Shown: one piece after another, positions 34,881-46,063 of the stretch
Layout of the letters: each line of letters opens with the position of its first letter
How positions within the stretch are numbered: the first letter of the stretch is position 1
Assembly (NCBI RefSeq): GCF_002127325.2
Contig: NC_035444.2
Location: 83,689,675 to 83,753,674 of the forward strand
Direction of reading: 5' to 3'
Source: Helianthus annuus
Lineage: Eukaryota; Streptophyta; Magnoliopsida; Asterales; Asteraceae
Length of the DNA: 64,000 nt
Notes under the pieces: generated by a model
What the model was told of the DNA's origin: nothing
What the model saw: the letters and a program-made list of their open reading frames with translations, nothing else
Databases searched by the model: none
Program-made: the position numbers and the translations under genes

Positions 34881-35373
34881 CAGCTCCTGCCACTACTCAT
34901 CAAGCTCTACTCCCAGCCCTGCAAGGCCATCACGCGGCTCAAGCACCCGCGTTCAACGCCCGAGCCTGCTTCGCATGTGGAGATCCCAACCACTTTGCGA
35001 ACATGTGCCCAAACAGGGTTGTGAAGCAAGAGCCCCAGCAGCAGCAACCTCATCAGCAGCAACAGCTGCAGCAACAGCAACAAGCCGCACGCGCCAGAAC
35101 GTTCAACAGCAACGTGGTCAATGGTATGTTCCTTGTGAATGGTATTTATGCATCATGTTTGTTTGATACTGGAGCCGATAATTGCTTTGTGTCGTTTGAA
35201 TTCGAGAAGCTCCTTAGTCGCAAGCGCTCCCATCTCCCCTCGACTTTCGATGTTGAAGCCGCCACCGGAAGAACTGTCGCCGTTAATTCTGTTCTCCGTG
35301 ATTGTACTCTTGAACTCAACAATCATATCTTCCCAATCGACCTTATTCCGATGCAACTCGAAAGTTTTGACAT
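34881..35373 (+). pseudogene. Element A gag zinc knuckle and protease (cut by B)
   Basis: After the CAGCT duplication, A's gag resumes with the knuckle CFACGDPNHFANMC (about 34968-35010) and a Gln-rich linker (QQQQPHQQQQLQQQQQ). The protease follows: GMFLVNGIYASCLFDTGADN with catalytic DTGA at 35165-35176, then LELNNHIFPIDLIPMQL. The frame is open until SFDI, where element B starts at 35374. Retroviral-type aspartic proteases act as dimers to cut the polyprotein. Confidence 0.85.
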
Positions 35374-38173
35374 TGTCACACCCCCAAAATCCACACGCGG
35401 AATACCACCGCCTGGAGGCGTGACTGACCAGGATCAAGCCACCAATCATATTGAACATAACAAGTAATAAGTAAAATTCAACCACGCAATACGAAAGGTG
35501 TTTCAAATCAAAAACATAGTTAAGTGTTTAGCGGAAGCATAAATGTAAAACCTAACGTAAGTATTAAGTATGAGATAAAGTAATGTTCTTAGCATGGCAC
35601 ACACTGTCATGTCCCACAACGACCGCGCCTCCCTGTGCAAGTTCCATTAGTACCTAACGACCTGCAAGGCATGTAACAACGAGTCAACAACAAAGTTGAG
35701 CGAGTTCACAGTTGATTGTTTAGTTATAGTATTCGTTTCGTAAACCATGTGTTCGTTTTGTAAACCATGTATCGTATTAATTCGTATCGCGGTCTCCCAG
35801 ACATGTGTGCGAAGATTAGTGGGGGCTTCCCATGTGTTACTAGACTGTATGTATCGACTGCTACGAAAATGTAAGTGGTGCCCTAAGTCAATGTCTATCA
35901 GCATTGACCCTTTGCCCATAGTCCATTAGTACACGCGCGTTCGAACGACACGGTGTGAGGTTTGTTAAACCTAATAGCGCTATTAACTAATGACCCGCTC
36001 GCCATAGGCCTCGGCGATTAAGTTGATATAAATTAGGGATTTCATGATAGAGTTTTGGTCCAGTGTGTATTCTTGGCATCCTACCCACGGAGGATGGTCA
36101 TAATTACCGTTTAGTTCATTTACCCATTCCCAACCCTTGGGAATCCCATGCCTTGGAAAGAGTGTGAACTCACCTTGGTTTGCTCGGCTGATAATTTATT
36201 TGCCAATATACTCTATTCAATCACGTCCTATCATAGGTATTTACGTCTAATCAGATTCACATACCATTAATCACGTATTCAAGTAGCACATAGATCACAT
36301 TTCATATAACCACACATACTTGATCAAATTTCGTGAACATTATCACCTATTTAAATTCTAACTCTTCCACTATCTAGATGTTTGCACAATCCCATTCACA
36401 AATCACAACCCCTATCAATATGCACAATATATGATATGTTCACAACCCACTCCAAATCATAATCCCCACAAAAATCGAGATAAAACAACATGAAATGAAA
36501 TGTTTATAAAAGCTATTGCCCCAACAGTTAATATGCCATTCGATTACCACCCAAAAATCCCATCCGACCCATTGCATTAATAAATTAATTCAATATTAAC
36601 TAAATAATCCAGCCCACTTGCAGTCTTTGGCCCAATACCGTTACTTGAAGCAGTTCATGTACACAGTGGTGACCCATCTAACATACACATACAATTCTGT
36701 TCAAGCACTCGGCCCAAGTCTAAGTGTGACGCCCTAACAGATTTTATGTTGTTGCAGTCCCAAACTAATTTCCCAACCCAACATCTCTCGCAACTGGCCC
36801 AACTAATTGTGACTTCTATATAATCTGCTAGTAACATACCTAAAACCAAACAATCCTAATCCATTACTGTTAACTCTTCGGCCCACTAGCAACAAACCAA
36901 ACTCAACACAGACAAACCTAACATGCAAGTCATCATTAACACAGTTGGGCCTGAGCCCAAAACTAAGGATCACGGCCTGCTGTGCGGCCCGACGCACAAC
37001 AAGATGGCTCGAACCAGTGCAAACAGCCCGTTACCAACAAACTGGGCCACCCCACGCCTGATCCGTTTCGCTAAAAGAAAGTCTTTGGACTGCGGCCCAA
37101 CAACACAAACGTATATGTAATACCCCGGCCAATGTGCATCCCCAACTAAAATTGCAGCCCATGATTCAATGATTTAACCATATCAAATGGCTCAATTTTA
37201 AGAACTAAAATACTCACGTTTGATCAATGATTTTTATGCGGCCCATTAAATAATAATTACAATCCATAATTTTTATTTTCATGAACAAGTTACAGTGCAT
37301 AGAAAATTACTTCAATCTTTTTAATAAAAGCACATATGAACCTATCAATTAATCATGTTTCAAGGCCGATTACTTTCATATATTGCTGGAAATCCCTAGT
37401 CAAAGTATGAACCCATATTACAAGTTATTCATGTTCAAGTATCTTGTTAGAGATACTCTAGTTCGAGCCTATGTCATCATGTCCCAAACTAATCACATAA
37501 CAGTTTTTATAATACAACTAAGTGTCAAGAACCCTATCATCTTGAAATTTCTATCACACAAGACAATCATGGTCACATAGACAGAGTTATCATAAAGGAA
37601 CCAACATAAAAGTAATTTTACTAACCGGATGGCTTGACTTAAAGGAGAAAGCTTCGAGGGGGGGGGAGACGTCTACTGGAACGTGCGATCAGAGAAACCT
37701 AGGGTTTCTAGTTTGTTTACATGAATTATGCATACAACATGCCCATATATAACCTTCAATAATCGGTTGGGCTCAAGTAATCGATTGGGCTTAGGTAACC
37801 GATTGGGCTTAAGTTAGTTTAGGTAGGTTTGCTTTTAGGCTTCCTGATTTGGGCTGCACACAATAGGGTAACAAAAGAAAGGAAGGGGAAAGCGACCCAC
37901 TTAGCCGGCGTGTGACCCACGTGGACTTTGACCGGCCCAGCATGCCTTCGGTTGCAAGTTTGGCTTGGTTTGGGCCTCGGCTCATGCAATTTGGCTCAAA
38001 TATATCTAAGGCCCACTATACTAATAGTGATACTTGTTTATGTTAGGATTTAACAAGTAGCGAATGACAAGCATTCACCGTAACATGTGTTAAAATGCAG
38101 TGTAACAGGACTAACACCAGATTAAGAGTTATGAGATTAGACGACACTAATCTTGAAAGTTCGGGTTGTCACA
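35374..38173 (-). mobile_element. 3' LTR of element B (2.8 kb, uninterrupted)
   Basis: On the minus strand it starts TGTGACAACCCGAACT and ends GGATTTTGGGGGTGTGACA. It is the intact sister of the interrupted LTR at 40152-45898 and supplies the empty sites that prove the two insertions there. Coding potential is limited to ORFs below 100 codons repeated in both LTRs without domains. Confidence 0.9.
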
Positions 38174-38320
38174 TCATCCCCAACTTGAAAGAAATTTTGT
38201 CCCGAAATTTAGTACGTGGTTACTGAGGAAGCTTGTTAAGTTGCGTGGTTTCCTGGTTTTTCTTGGGGTGTCACATCATCCCCCCGTTGGTTTGGAATTT
38301 CGTCCCGAAATTCCACAGAA
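38174..38320 (-). other. Doubled polypurine/LTR-start module of element B
   Basis: On the minus strand the order is TTTCGGGACGAAATTCC (near 38315), ACGGGGGGATGA, TGTGACA (38276-38270), then a second, degraded TTCGGGACAAAATTTC, GTTGGGGATGA and the true LTR start TGTGACA at 38173. The two TGTGACA are 103 bp apart, against 101 bp in element D. Confidence 0.75.
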
Positions 38321-38459
38321 CGATAGGAATGGGGTCGATAGAAAAGGTCTGATAAGCAAGAAAAAGATTGCAACCCTAAACTATGTGTGTGGCCTCTAGA
38401 CTTTTACCGTTTGTTAGTTCTTCTATGTGCTTGGTGTTCAAAAGTTTTGGGGTACGATT

Positions 38460-39832
38460 AAGCATTTGACTAACTTTTAAAGACACGAAACTAGTATCGG
38501 CACCCGAATCAAATTAAACAGTAACATAAAAGTCGTCAAGTAGGAACTCACCCTGACCGATCACGAAGACACGTCCCCTAGCACCATTGCCGTCGTTGTT
38601 ACCCCCATTGTTGTTCCCATTTCCTTGGTTGTTGTTGTTCTGATTCTGATTCAACTGGGGGCAGTCTCTTTTGAAATGGTCTTCAGCACCACACTGAAAG
38701 CATCCTTTGTTGTTACCCTGCTGCTGCTGTTACTGGTTCCGTGGAGCTGGTGGTTGTTGCTGACGGTTATGATTCGCAGGTCGTGAGCTCCTGCAATCCT
38801 TAGCTTCATGGCCCATCTTGAGACACCTCTGACAACGACCCTTGTTGCACTGACCATTGTGGTACCTGTTGCATGTGTTGCACTTCGGAAGATTTCCTCG
38901 ATATCCACCCTGCCTTTGACTATCAGAAGACTGTTGACCCGGACTCTGGTAATCATCAATCTTTCGCTGCTGTACCTGGGACTGAACCGAAGTCGAACCC
39001 TTGCTGGAGGCTCCATCCCACTTTCGCTTGTTATCACTGGGAGTAGCAGAAGTAGTAGTAGTAGTAGCACCGATACGCTTATGCAGCCTGTTCTGTTCCA
39101 CTGCCTGGTCTGTGAGACGATGAGCAAGACAAGTAACATCCTGGATGGTAACAAGGTTAGCCGAAGTCACATGGCTTTGAATTTCTGGCACAAGCCCCTG
39201 AGATACAGCTCGATACGCTTGATGGGAGGATCCACCATAGTTGGACACAAGATGGCCAGCTCGTTTGACCTTTTCGTATACGCCTCTATTTCTGACCCTG
39301 TCATCTTCAGGTTAAAGAACTCCACTTCCAACTTGTGGATGTCATCACGACTACAGTATTCCCGCTTGATCAGTTCCTTAAATTTGTTCCATGGGGTGGC
39401 ATTGGCAGCTACCAGCCCCAACATTTGCACTTGTGCGTTCCACCAAGTCAATGCAACGCCTTCGAGAGTACCAGTGACGTACTTCACCCTACGAGCCTCA
39501 GGGCATTCACACATTTTGAAGACTGACTCGAGCTTCTCGAACAAGTGGAGGAGTCCAACTGCCCCTTCAGTGCCACTGAAAGTACTTGGACGACAGTCCA
39601 TGAAAGTTTTGAATGTGCAAACAGGTGGCTGAGCGTTCTGACCTGTTGTGTATATAAGAAAAGGACAAGGTTAAACACAAGAGTTGGTTTAGGAGTGTAG
39701 GATCTAAAGATCCTAGAGTGAGTTATGACTGCAGGGCATACCTCCTACTTGTGCGGCTGCAAGTGCCGCAGCAACTTGTTGGTTAATCAGAGCCGTCAGC
39801 TGGGCTTGTGTCATGTTAACGCGTCCACTCAT
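38460..39832 (-). pseudogene. Element B gag with start of protease (broken)
   Basis: The start is ATG at 39832 (MSGRVNMTQAQLTALINQQV). A candidate intron (39643-39741) separates this short exon from the capsid part (FKTFMDCRPSTFSGTEGAVGLLHLFEKLE, YVTGTLEGVALTWWNAQVQ). A frameshift lies near 39195. The second frame (39248-38730) carries a basic linker and two knuckles, CNTCNRYHNGQC and CQRCLKMGHEAKDC. After a stop at 38730-38732 a third knuckle, CFQCGAEDHFKRDC, and Asn/Gly repeats follow, then the protease signature FDSGADTSF near 38514-38490. Sequence similarity to pol stops about 38440. Confidence 0.8.
39643..39741 (-). other. Candidate intron in element B gag
   Basis: On the minus strand GTATGC follows codon 30 plus one base, and the 99-nt segment ends TATACACAACAG. 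Removing it joins GGAG to GTCAG and keeps the gag frame, linking the Ala-rich N-terminus (VAAALAAAQVG) to the capsid segment. Without removal the frame hits a stop within a few codons (SHNSL then stop). Confidence 0.6.
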
Positions 39833-40135
39833 GATCTTCACAAGTAAGAGAACACAAGTGAGAAGTGCGTCGTATCAATACGCAAGTGTGGAATGACAGA
39901 AGAGTGTGAGCTAACAGGGTTTTCAAATAGTAGTTGCTACGTTATCTAAGCCTACCATGAGCAATGTAATATGTATCTAACAAGTAGGTAATGTAAACAT
40001 GAATAGTATCACCTATAGTGTTGAGTCTTGCACGTGGAGCAAAGCGTCGTTGTGGATCGTTGAGGACTGTACAGGTTATAGTCTGATTTTAATAAAAAAA
40101 ATTCCCTTATTAAAACCAAGTTCACTATAACCAAT

Positions 40136-40148
40136 GGCTCTGATACCA
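40136..40148 (-). other. Primer binding site of element B
   Basis: The minus strand reads TGGTATCAGAGCC, three bases inside the 5' LTR end at 40152. Confidence 0.85.
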
Positions 40149-40438
40149 ATCTGTCACACCCCCAAAATCCACATGCGGAGTACCACCGCCTGGAGGCGTG
40201 ACTGACCAGGATCAAGCCACCAATCATATTGAACATAACAAGTAATAAGTAAAATTCAACCACGCAATATGAAAGGTGTTTCAAATCAAAAACATAGTTA
40301 AGTGTTTAGCGGAAGCATAAATCTAAAACCCAACGTAAGTATTAAGTATGAAATAAAGTAATGTTCTTAGCATGACACACACTGCCATGTCCCACAACGA
40401 CCGCGCCTCCCTGTGCAAGCTCCATGAGTACCTAACGA

Positions 40439-41118
40439 TAGGGCTGTAAACGAACCGAACGTTCAGCAAACAGTTCGTGAACCGTTCGGCGGGAAGTTCG
40501 TTTATGTTCGTTCGTTTAATAAACGAACGAACATGAACAAGAAATTTCGTTCGATTAGTTAAATGAACGAACATGAACAGAGGTCTCGTTCGTTCGATTG
40601 TGTTCGTGAACGTTCAGTAAGGTGTTCGTGAACGTGTTCGTGAACATTCGTCGATTTGCGTTCGTTTATGTTCGTATGTTTGTGTTTTAATTGAAGATCT
40701 TTGTACTTTCTTATATTTTATTTGTACTTTATATATTATTAAACTTTTATTTATTTTATTACCCTAACAATTAAACTAGGAAACCCACTTTCACTTTTTT
40801 TACGCATCAATTTCCTTTCATTTCTCATTATTTACGTCGGCGAATACGATCGACCCCCGTTCCACAATAAGGGATGCAAGTTCGAGTGCTACTCTTTGGG
40901 CCATCTATCTTTATCCTTCATCGCGTTCGCCAAATTTATTTGTGTCCGTTTGTGTTCGTGAACCGTTCGCGAACACGCTCATTTCCTTAATGAACGAACA
41001 CAAACATAAAATCTCGTTCGGTAAGTGTTCATGAACCGTTCGTGAACACATTTATTTTCTTAACGAACGAACACGAACAAGGCCTTGTTCGTGTTCGTTC
41101 GGTTCGTTTACAGATTTA
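40439..41118. mobile_element. Non-autonomous hAT-type element
   Basis: The terminal inverted repeats TAGGGCTGTAAACG and TAAATCTGTAAACG match at 11 of 14 positions. The element is flanked by perfect 8-bp duplications CCTAACGA (40431-40438 and 41119-41126). The sister LTR at about 35650 has the single, uninterrupted CCTAACGACCTGC, a true empty site. Both subterminal zones are full of GTTCGTGAACG/CGTTCG motifs in both orientations. No transposase is encoded. Confidence 0.9.
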
Positions 41119-41639
41119 CCTAACGACCTGCAAGGTATGTAACAACGAGTCAACAACAAAGTTGAGCGAGTTCACATTTGATTGTTTAGTTATAGTATTC
41201 GTTTCGTAAACCATGTGTTCGTTTTGTAAACCATGCATCGTATTAATTCGTATCGCGGCCTCCCAGACATGTGTGCGAAGATTAGTGGGGGCTTCCCATG
41301 TGATACTAGACCGTATGTATCGACTGCTACGAAAATGTAAGTGGTGCCCTAAGTCAATGTCTATCAGCATTGACCCTTTGCCCATAGTCCATTAGTACAC
41401 GCCCGTTCGAACGACACGGTGTAAGGTTTGTTAAACCTAATAGCGCTATTAACTAATGACCCGCTCGCCATAGGCCTCAGCGATTAAGTCGATATAAATG
41501 AGGGACTTCATGATAGAGTTTTGGTCCAGTGTGTATTCTTGGCATCCTACCCACGGAGGATGGTCGTAATTACCGTTTAGTTCATTTACCCATTCCCAAC
41601 CCTTGGGAATCCCATGCCTTGGAAAGAGTGTGAACTCAC

Positions 41640-43901
41640 TGTAACATCCGTCAAAAACGGATATCCAAATCCGACTCGTTTTGAATTTTTTTTATCCTAA
41701 TCTCAGTTCTTGAATCAAGCGTTGCCAAGAGATTACCCTAAACCTGACAAAAATCGGGAATTTGTATGTTAATTCGGTAAAATACCCAAAATTTGGGTTA
41801 AATCAAATAATTATAATATTTATTAATTAAATAATTTAATATTTTAAACAATTAAATAGACTAATATTTTAATAAAGTTTATAATTATAAAAATTAGTTT
41901 TGGTTAACAAAGTTAGTATATACCTAACTTGGTTAGTTAACCCTATTGTATAATCAAATTAACCTAGTTAGAGCTAACTAGGTTTGTTTTTGTAAAAGAA
42001 ATAACTAACTGAGTTAGAAAACTCAGTTAGTGCAGTTAGTATCAAAAAGAAACAAAAAAGGGGGGTTCCTTGTATGAACCGCCCCTTAACGTGTCTCGAA
42101 CCCGCGACCATCACATCAACAAACGAACACTTAACCACTCAGCCGGGCATGGCACATCCAAACATATTTGGAAACAAATTATATTTATGCACTAATTGAA
42201 ATTCAAACCAATTTTCCTTTAACCGCTCAAATCAAGAAACGCGTAAACCCCCCAGTCAACCTTCCATCTTTCTCATTTTCGTGATTTCCGGCCATGATTG
42301 CTGTTACCATATACCAGGATCAATCACCTCGTAATTCCCCCTCGTTTCCATACTTACCCGACATCAAACCTCCTATAAATACCCGGTACCTTTCCACCCG
42401 AAACTCACACAAACCGGAATCACACTGCCTCTTCTTCTCTCGCAGACACCGCCGGAGCACACTCCAGTCGCCGGAAAACCTGCAACTCTCGCCGGAAAAC
42501 CTGCAACTCGCCGGAACTTCGCCGGAGAAGACCCGAGTCGGTACTGCATCGTTTTTTCCGATTCTGTTTTCTTTTTTTTCTGTTTTAAGTATCCTATTTA
42601 ATATAATATTATTATTATTGTTTAGTTGTTATTATTATTAATTTATAATCAGATTTAGTAATCTGAATTTTTATTAAAATTATCATGATATTATTATTAT
42701 CATTCACTGTTATTTTAATTATTATTATTATTATATTACCATTTTATAATGATATAGAAATTAATATTGTTAATATCATTTTTAGTATTATTGAAATTAT
42801 TACTAAATAAAAATTCGGAAATTATAATCGTTACCATTACATTTAAATTCAAAATAAATTACTTTAGAAACTATTTATTTTATTAACAACAAGATAAATT
42901 CAAATATTATAAAAATCTTATTTATCATATTTGTTACTATAACATATTTATTATTTACAATAATACTAAGTTTATCATTTTATTTTAATCACATCCTATT
43001 ATTTAAATATTTACAAATATTATCATTCAACGAATTAATATTCCACACATTATTATTAAATCCCATTACCATGTTACCAACCTAAATTAACGAATTCCCA
43101 ATCAAATAGGGTAAATCTCTTGCGCTTGTTACAACTCTCTTGGATCCAACTCACTCCCTAATCTCTTTTCCAAGAAACGCAAAGCAATCTAAGGTGAGTA
43201 AACATGACCCATTTTCAATTTTCCACTTTTGGGTGCAATATGTATTCTATATCAAACATCACAATCACATCAAACATTTTACGCACACTCTATCCTTACC
43301 CTATGTGATACATTTTAATCATGTTAGACATGTTATGCTAATGTAAACATTCATGACTATGTGTTCATTAACTTCGTACAAGCCTCCCCTAACAATGGTA
43401 GCGCTATAGGTTGAGAAACGCCCCTCTCGTTATATTAACGGGTATTGTTAGGTTAATCTATGTTAAAACCACCCATACTCTTTTGGGTAGGCACTTTAAT
43501 TGCGTTAAACTTTGGTTTGGACACGTAGAGTAACATCGTTTCGAGTATATACTGTCAATATGATATTGTAATTCACATTTGGATATGAGCAACATTTTAA
43601 ACACGTACTATGCTATGTATGAAAACTTGTATACTCGCCAACATGCTTTTGTTGATTTTATTTTAATACCTATTGCAGGTTGAATGACCAAGAAAACAAG
43701 AATCAAGCTAGGATGGACATTAGAAACCCACTTAGCATTTTTGATTATTGTTGAATGTTATGTTTATTTATTTGGAACTATGTACCCCACTTTACAATTT
43801 ATGAAATGAATTTAGTAATTTATTGTCACAATAGTGTTATGTTGTTTTGAGCAATTTGTTCATCTCATCCCGATGTTTCCGCCATCGGTTGGAGTGTGAC
43901 A
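41640..43901 (+). mobile_element. Solo LTR of an A-related gypsy family
   Basis: It begins TGTAACATCCG and ends CCGCCATCGGTTGGAGTGTGACA, with perfect target duplications CTCAC (41635-41639 and 43902-43906). The sister LTR near 36173 has the single CTCAC, proving insertion. The 3' end is almost identical to the end of A's LTR, so the families are related, but the rest differs. Very AT-rich in 42600-43080. A TATA-like TATAAATACC lies near 42373. No internal sequence remains. Confidence 0.9.
42092..42153 (-). other. tRNA-like A and B boxes inside the solo LTR
   Basis: The minus strand reads GGCTGAGTGGTTAAG (42144-42130, like a Ser/Leu tRNA A box) and GCGGGTTCGAGA (42105-42094, like a B box) about 25 bp apart. 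The T-arm and acceptor do not pair, so this is a tRNA-derived relic or internal pol III promoter, not a functional tRNA. Confidence 0.4.
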
Positions 43902-45898
43902 CTCACCTTGGTTTGCTCGGCTGATAATTTATTTGCCAATATACTCTACTCAATCACGTCCTATCATAGGTATTTACGTCTATTCAGATTCACATACCAT
44001 TAATCACGTATTCAAGTAGCACATAGATCACGTTTCATATAACCACACATACTTGATCAAATTTCATGAACATTATCACCTATTTAAATTCTAACTCTTC
44101 CACTATCTAGATGTTTGCACAATCCCATTCACAAGTCATAAACCCTATCAATATGCACAATATATGATATGTTCACAACCCACTACAAATCATAATCCCC
44201 ACAAAAATCGAGATAAAACAACATGAAACGAAATGTCTATAAAAGCTATTGCCCCAACAGTTAATATGCCATTCGATTACCACCCAAAAATCCCATCCGG
44301 CCCATTGCATTAATAAATTAATTCAATATTAACTAAACAATCCAGCCCACTTGCAGTCTTTGGCCCAATACCGTTACTTGAAGCAGTTCATGTACACAGT
44401 GGTGACCCATCTAACATACACATACAATTCTGTTCAAGCACTCGGCCCAAGTCTAAGTGTGACGCCCTAACAGATTTTATGTGTTGCAGTCCCAAACTAA
44501 TTTCCCAACCCAACATCTCTCGCAACTGGCCTAACTAATTGTGACTTCTATATGATCTGCTAGTAACATACCTAAAACCAAACAATCATAATCCATTACT
44601 GTTAACTCTTCGGCCCATTAGCAACAAACCAAACTCAACACAGACAAACCTAACATGCAAGTCATCATTGACACAGTTGGGCCTGAGCCCAAAACTAAGG
44701 ATCACGGCCTGCTGTGCGGCCCGACGCACAACAAGATGGCTCGAACCAGTGTAAACAGCCCGTTGCCAACAAACTGGGCCACCCCACACCTGATCCGTTT
44801 CGCTAAAAGAAAATCTTTGGACTGCGGCCCAACAACACAAACGTATATGTAATACCCCGGCCCACTGTGCATCCCCAATTAAAATTGCAGCCCATGATTC
44901 AATGATTTAACCATATCAAATGGCTCAATTTTAAGAACTAAAATACTCACGTTTGATCAATGATTTTTATGCGGCCCATTAAATAATAATTACAATCCAT
45001 AATTTTTATTTTCATGAACAAGTTACAGTGCATAGAAAATTACTTCAATCTTTTTAATAAAAGCACATATGAACCTATCAATTAATCATGTTTCAAGGCC
45101 GATTACTTTCATATATTGCTAGAAATCCCTAGTCAAAGTATGAACCCATATTACAAGTTATTCATGCTCAAGTATCTTGTTAGAGATACTCTAATTCGTG
45201 CCTATGTCATCATGTCCCAAACTAATCACATAACAGTTTTTATAATACAACTAAGTGTCAAGAACCCTATCATCTTGAAATTTCGAGCACACAAGACAAT
45301 CATGGTCACATAGACAGAGTTATCATAAAGGAACCAACATAAAAGTAATTTTACTAACCGGATGGCTTGACTTAAAGGAGAAAGCTTCGAGGGGGGGGAG
45401 ACGTCTACTGGAACGTGCGATCAGAGAAACCTAGGGTTTCTAGTTTGTTTACGTGAATTATGGCATACAACATGCCCATATATAACCTTCAATAATCGGT
45501 TGGGCTCAAGTAACCGATTGGGCTTAGGTAACCGATTGGGCTTAAGTTAGTTTAGGTAGGTTTGCTTTTGGGCTTCCTAATTTGGGCTGCACACAATAGG
45601 GTAACAAAAGAAAGGAAGGGGAAAGCGACCCACTTAGCCAGCATGTGACCCACGTGGACTTTGACCGGCCCAGCATGCCTTCGGTTGCAAGTTTGGCTTG
45701 GTTTGGGCCTCGGCTCATGCAATTTGGCTCAAATATATCTAAGGCCCACTATACTAATAGTGATACTTGTTTACGTTAGGATTTAACAAATAGCGAATGA
45801 CAAGCATTCACCGTAACGTGTGTTAAAACGCGGTGTAACAGGACTAACACCAGATTAAGAGTTATGAGATTAGACGACACTAATCTTGGAAGTTCGGG

Positions 45899-46063
45899 TA
45901 TGGACTTTCTTCGTGAAAACCATGCAGAAGTTGTGTGCTTCGATAAGATGATTCGATTCTCGCTCGCGAATGGTGATTTACTGTGTTTCTATGGTGAAAC
46001 TGCTTCGAAGGGTCTCAAACTCATGTCATGTGTCCAAGCTAGCAAGTATCTCCGCAAGGAATA
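45899..46063 (+). pseudogene. Element A protease-RT linker (between B and C)
   Basis: The A reading resumes as MDFLRENHAEVVCFDKMIRF and runs through LKLMSCVQASKYLRKEY, the usual segment between protease and RT in gypsy polyproteins. It is cut at 46064 by element C after the target duplication GAATA (46059-46063). Confidence 0.85.

Larger units (their letters stand above)
35374..45898 (-). mobile_element. Element B: gag-only gypsy element (TR-GAG-like), inserted in A's protease-RT region
   Basis: LTRs at 35374-38173 and 40152-45898 in minus orientation flank only 1,978 bp of internal sequence holding gag and the start of protease. RT, RNase H and integrase are absent. A Met-tRNA primer site and the doubled polypurine module are present, so cis signals for transposition are kept while the enzymes are not, as in terminal-repeat retrotransposons with only a gag domain. 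The right outer terminus lacks its last bases and any target duplication: A's reading resumes at GGTATGGAC right after AGTTCG. The right LTR carries a hAT element and a solo LTR. Confidence 0.85.
40152..45898 (-). mobile_element. 5' LTR of element B, interrupted twice and clipped at its outer end
   Basis: Subtracting the hAT element with its duplication and the solo LTR with its duplication leaves about 2,792 bp, against 2,800 bp in the sister LTR. The missing bases are the outer terminus (TTGTCACA on the plus strand). The join to element A at 45896-45899 shares GGT with the expected host sequence, which suggests a small end-joining deletion of the terminus and target duplication. Confidence 0.85.

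Noticed and set aside
38808..39632. 274-codon plus-strand ORF
   Set aside because: Antisense shadow of element B's gag; the minus strand shows knuckles and capsid motifs, this frame shows none.
42092..42153. Functional tRNA gene
   Set aside because: A and B boxes are present, but T-arm and acceptor stem do not pair.
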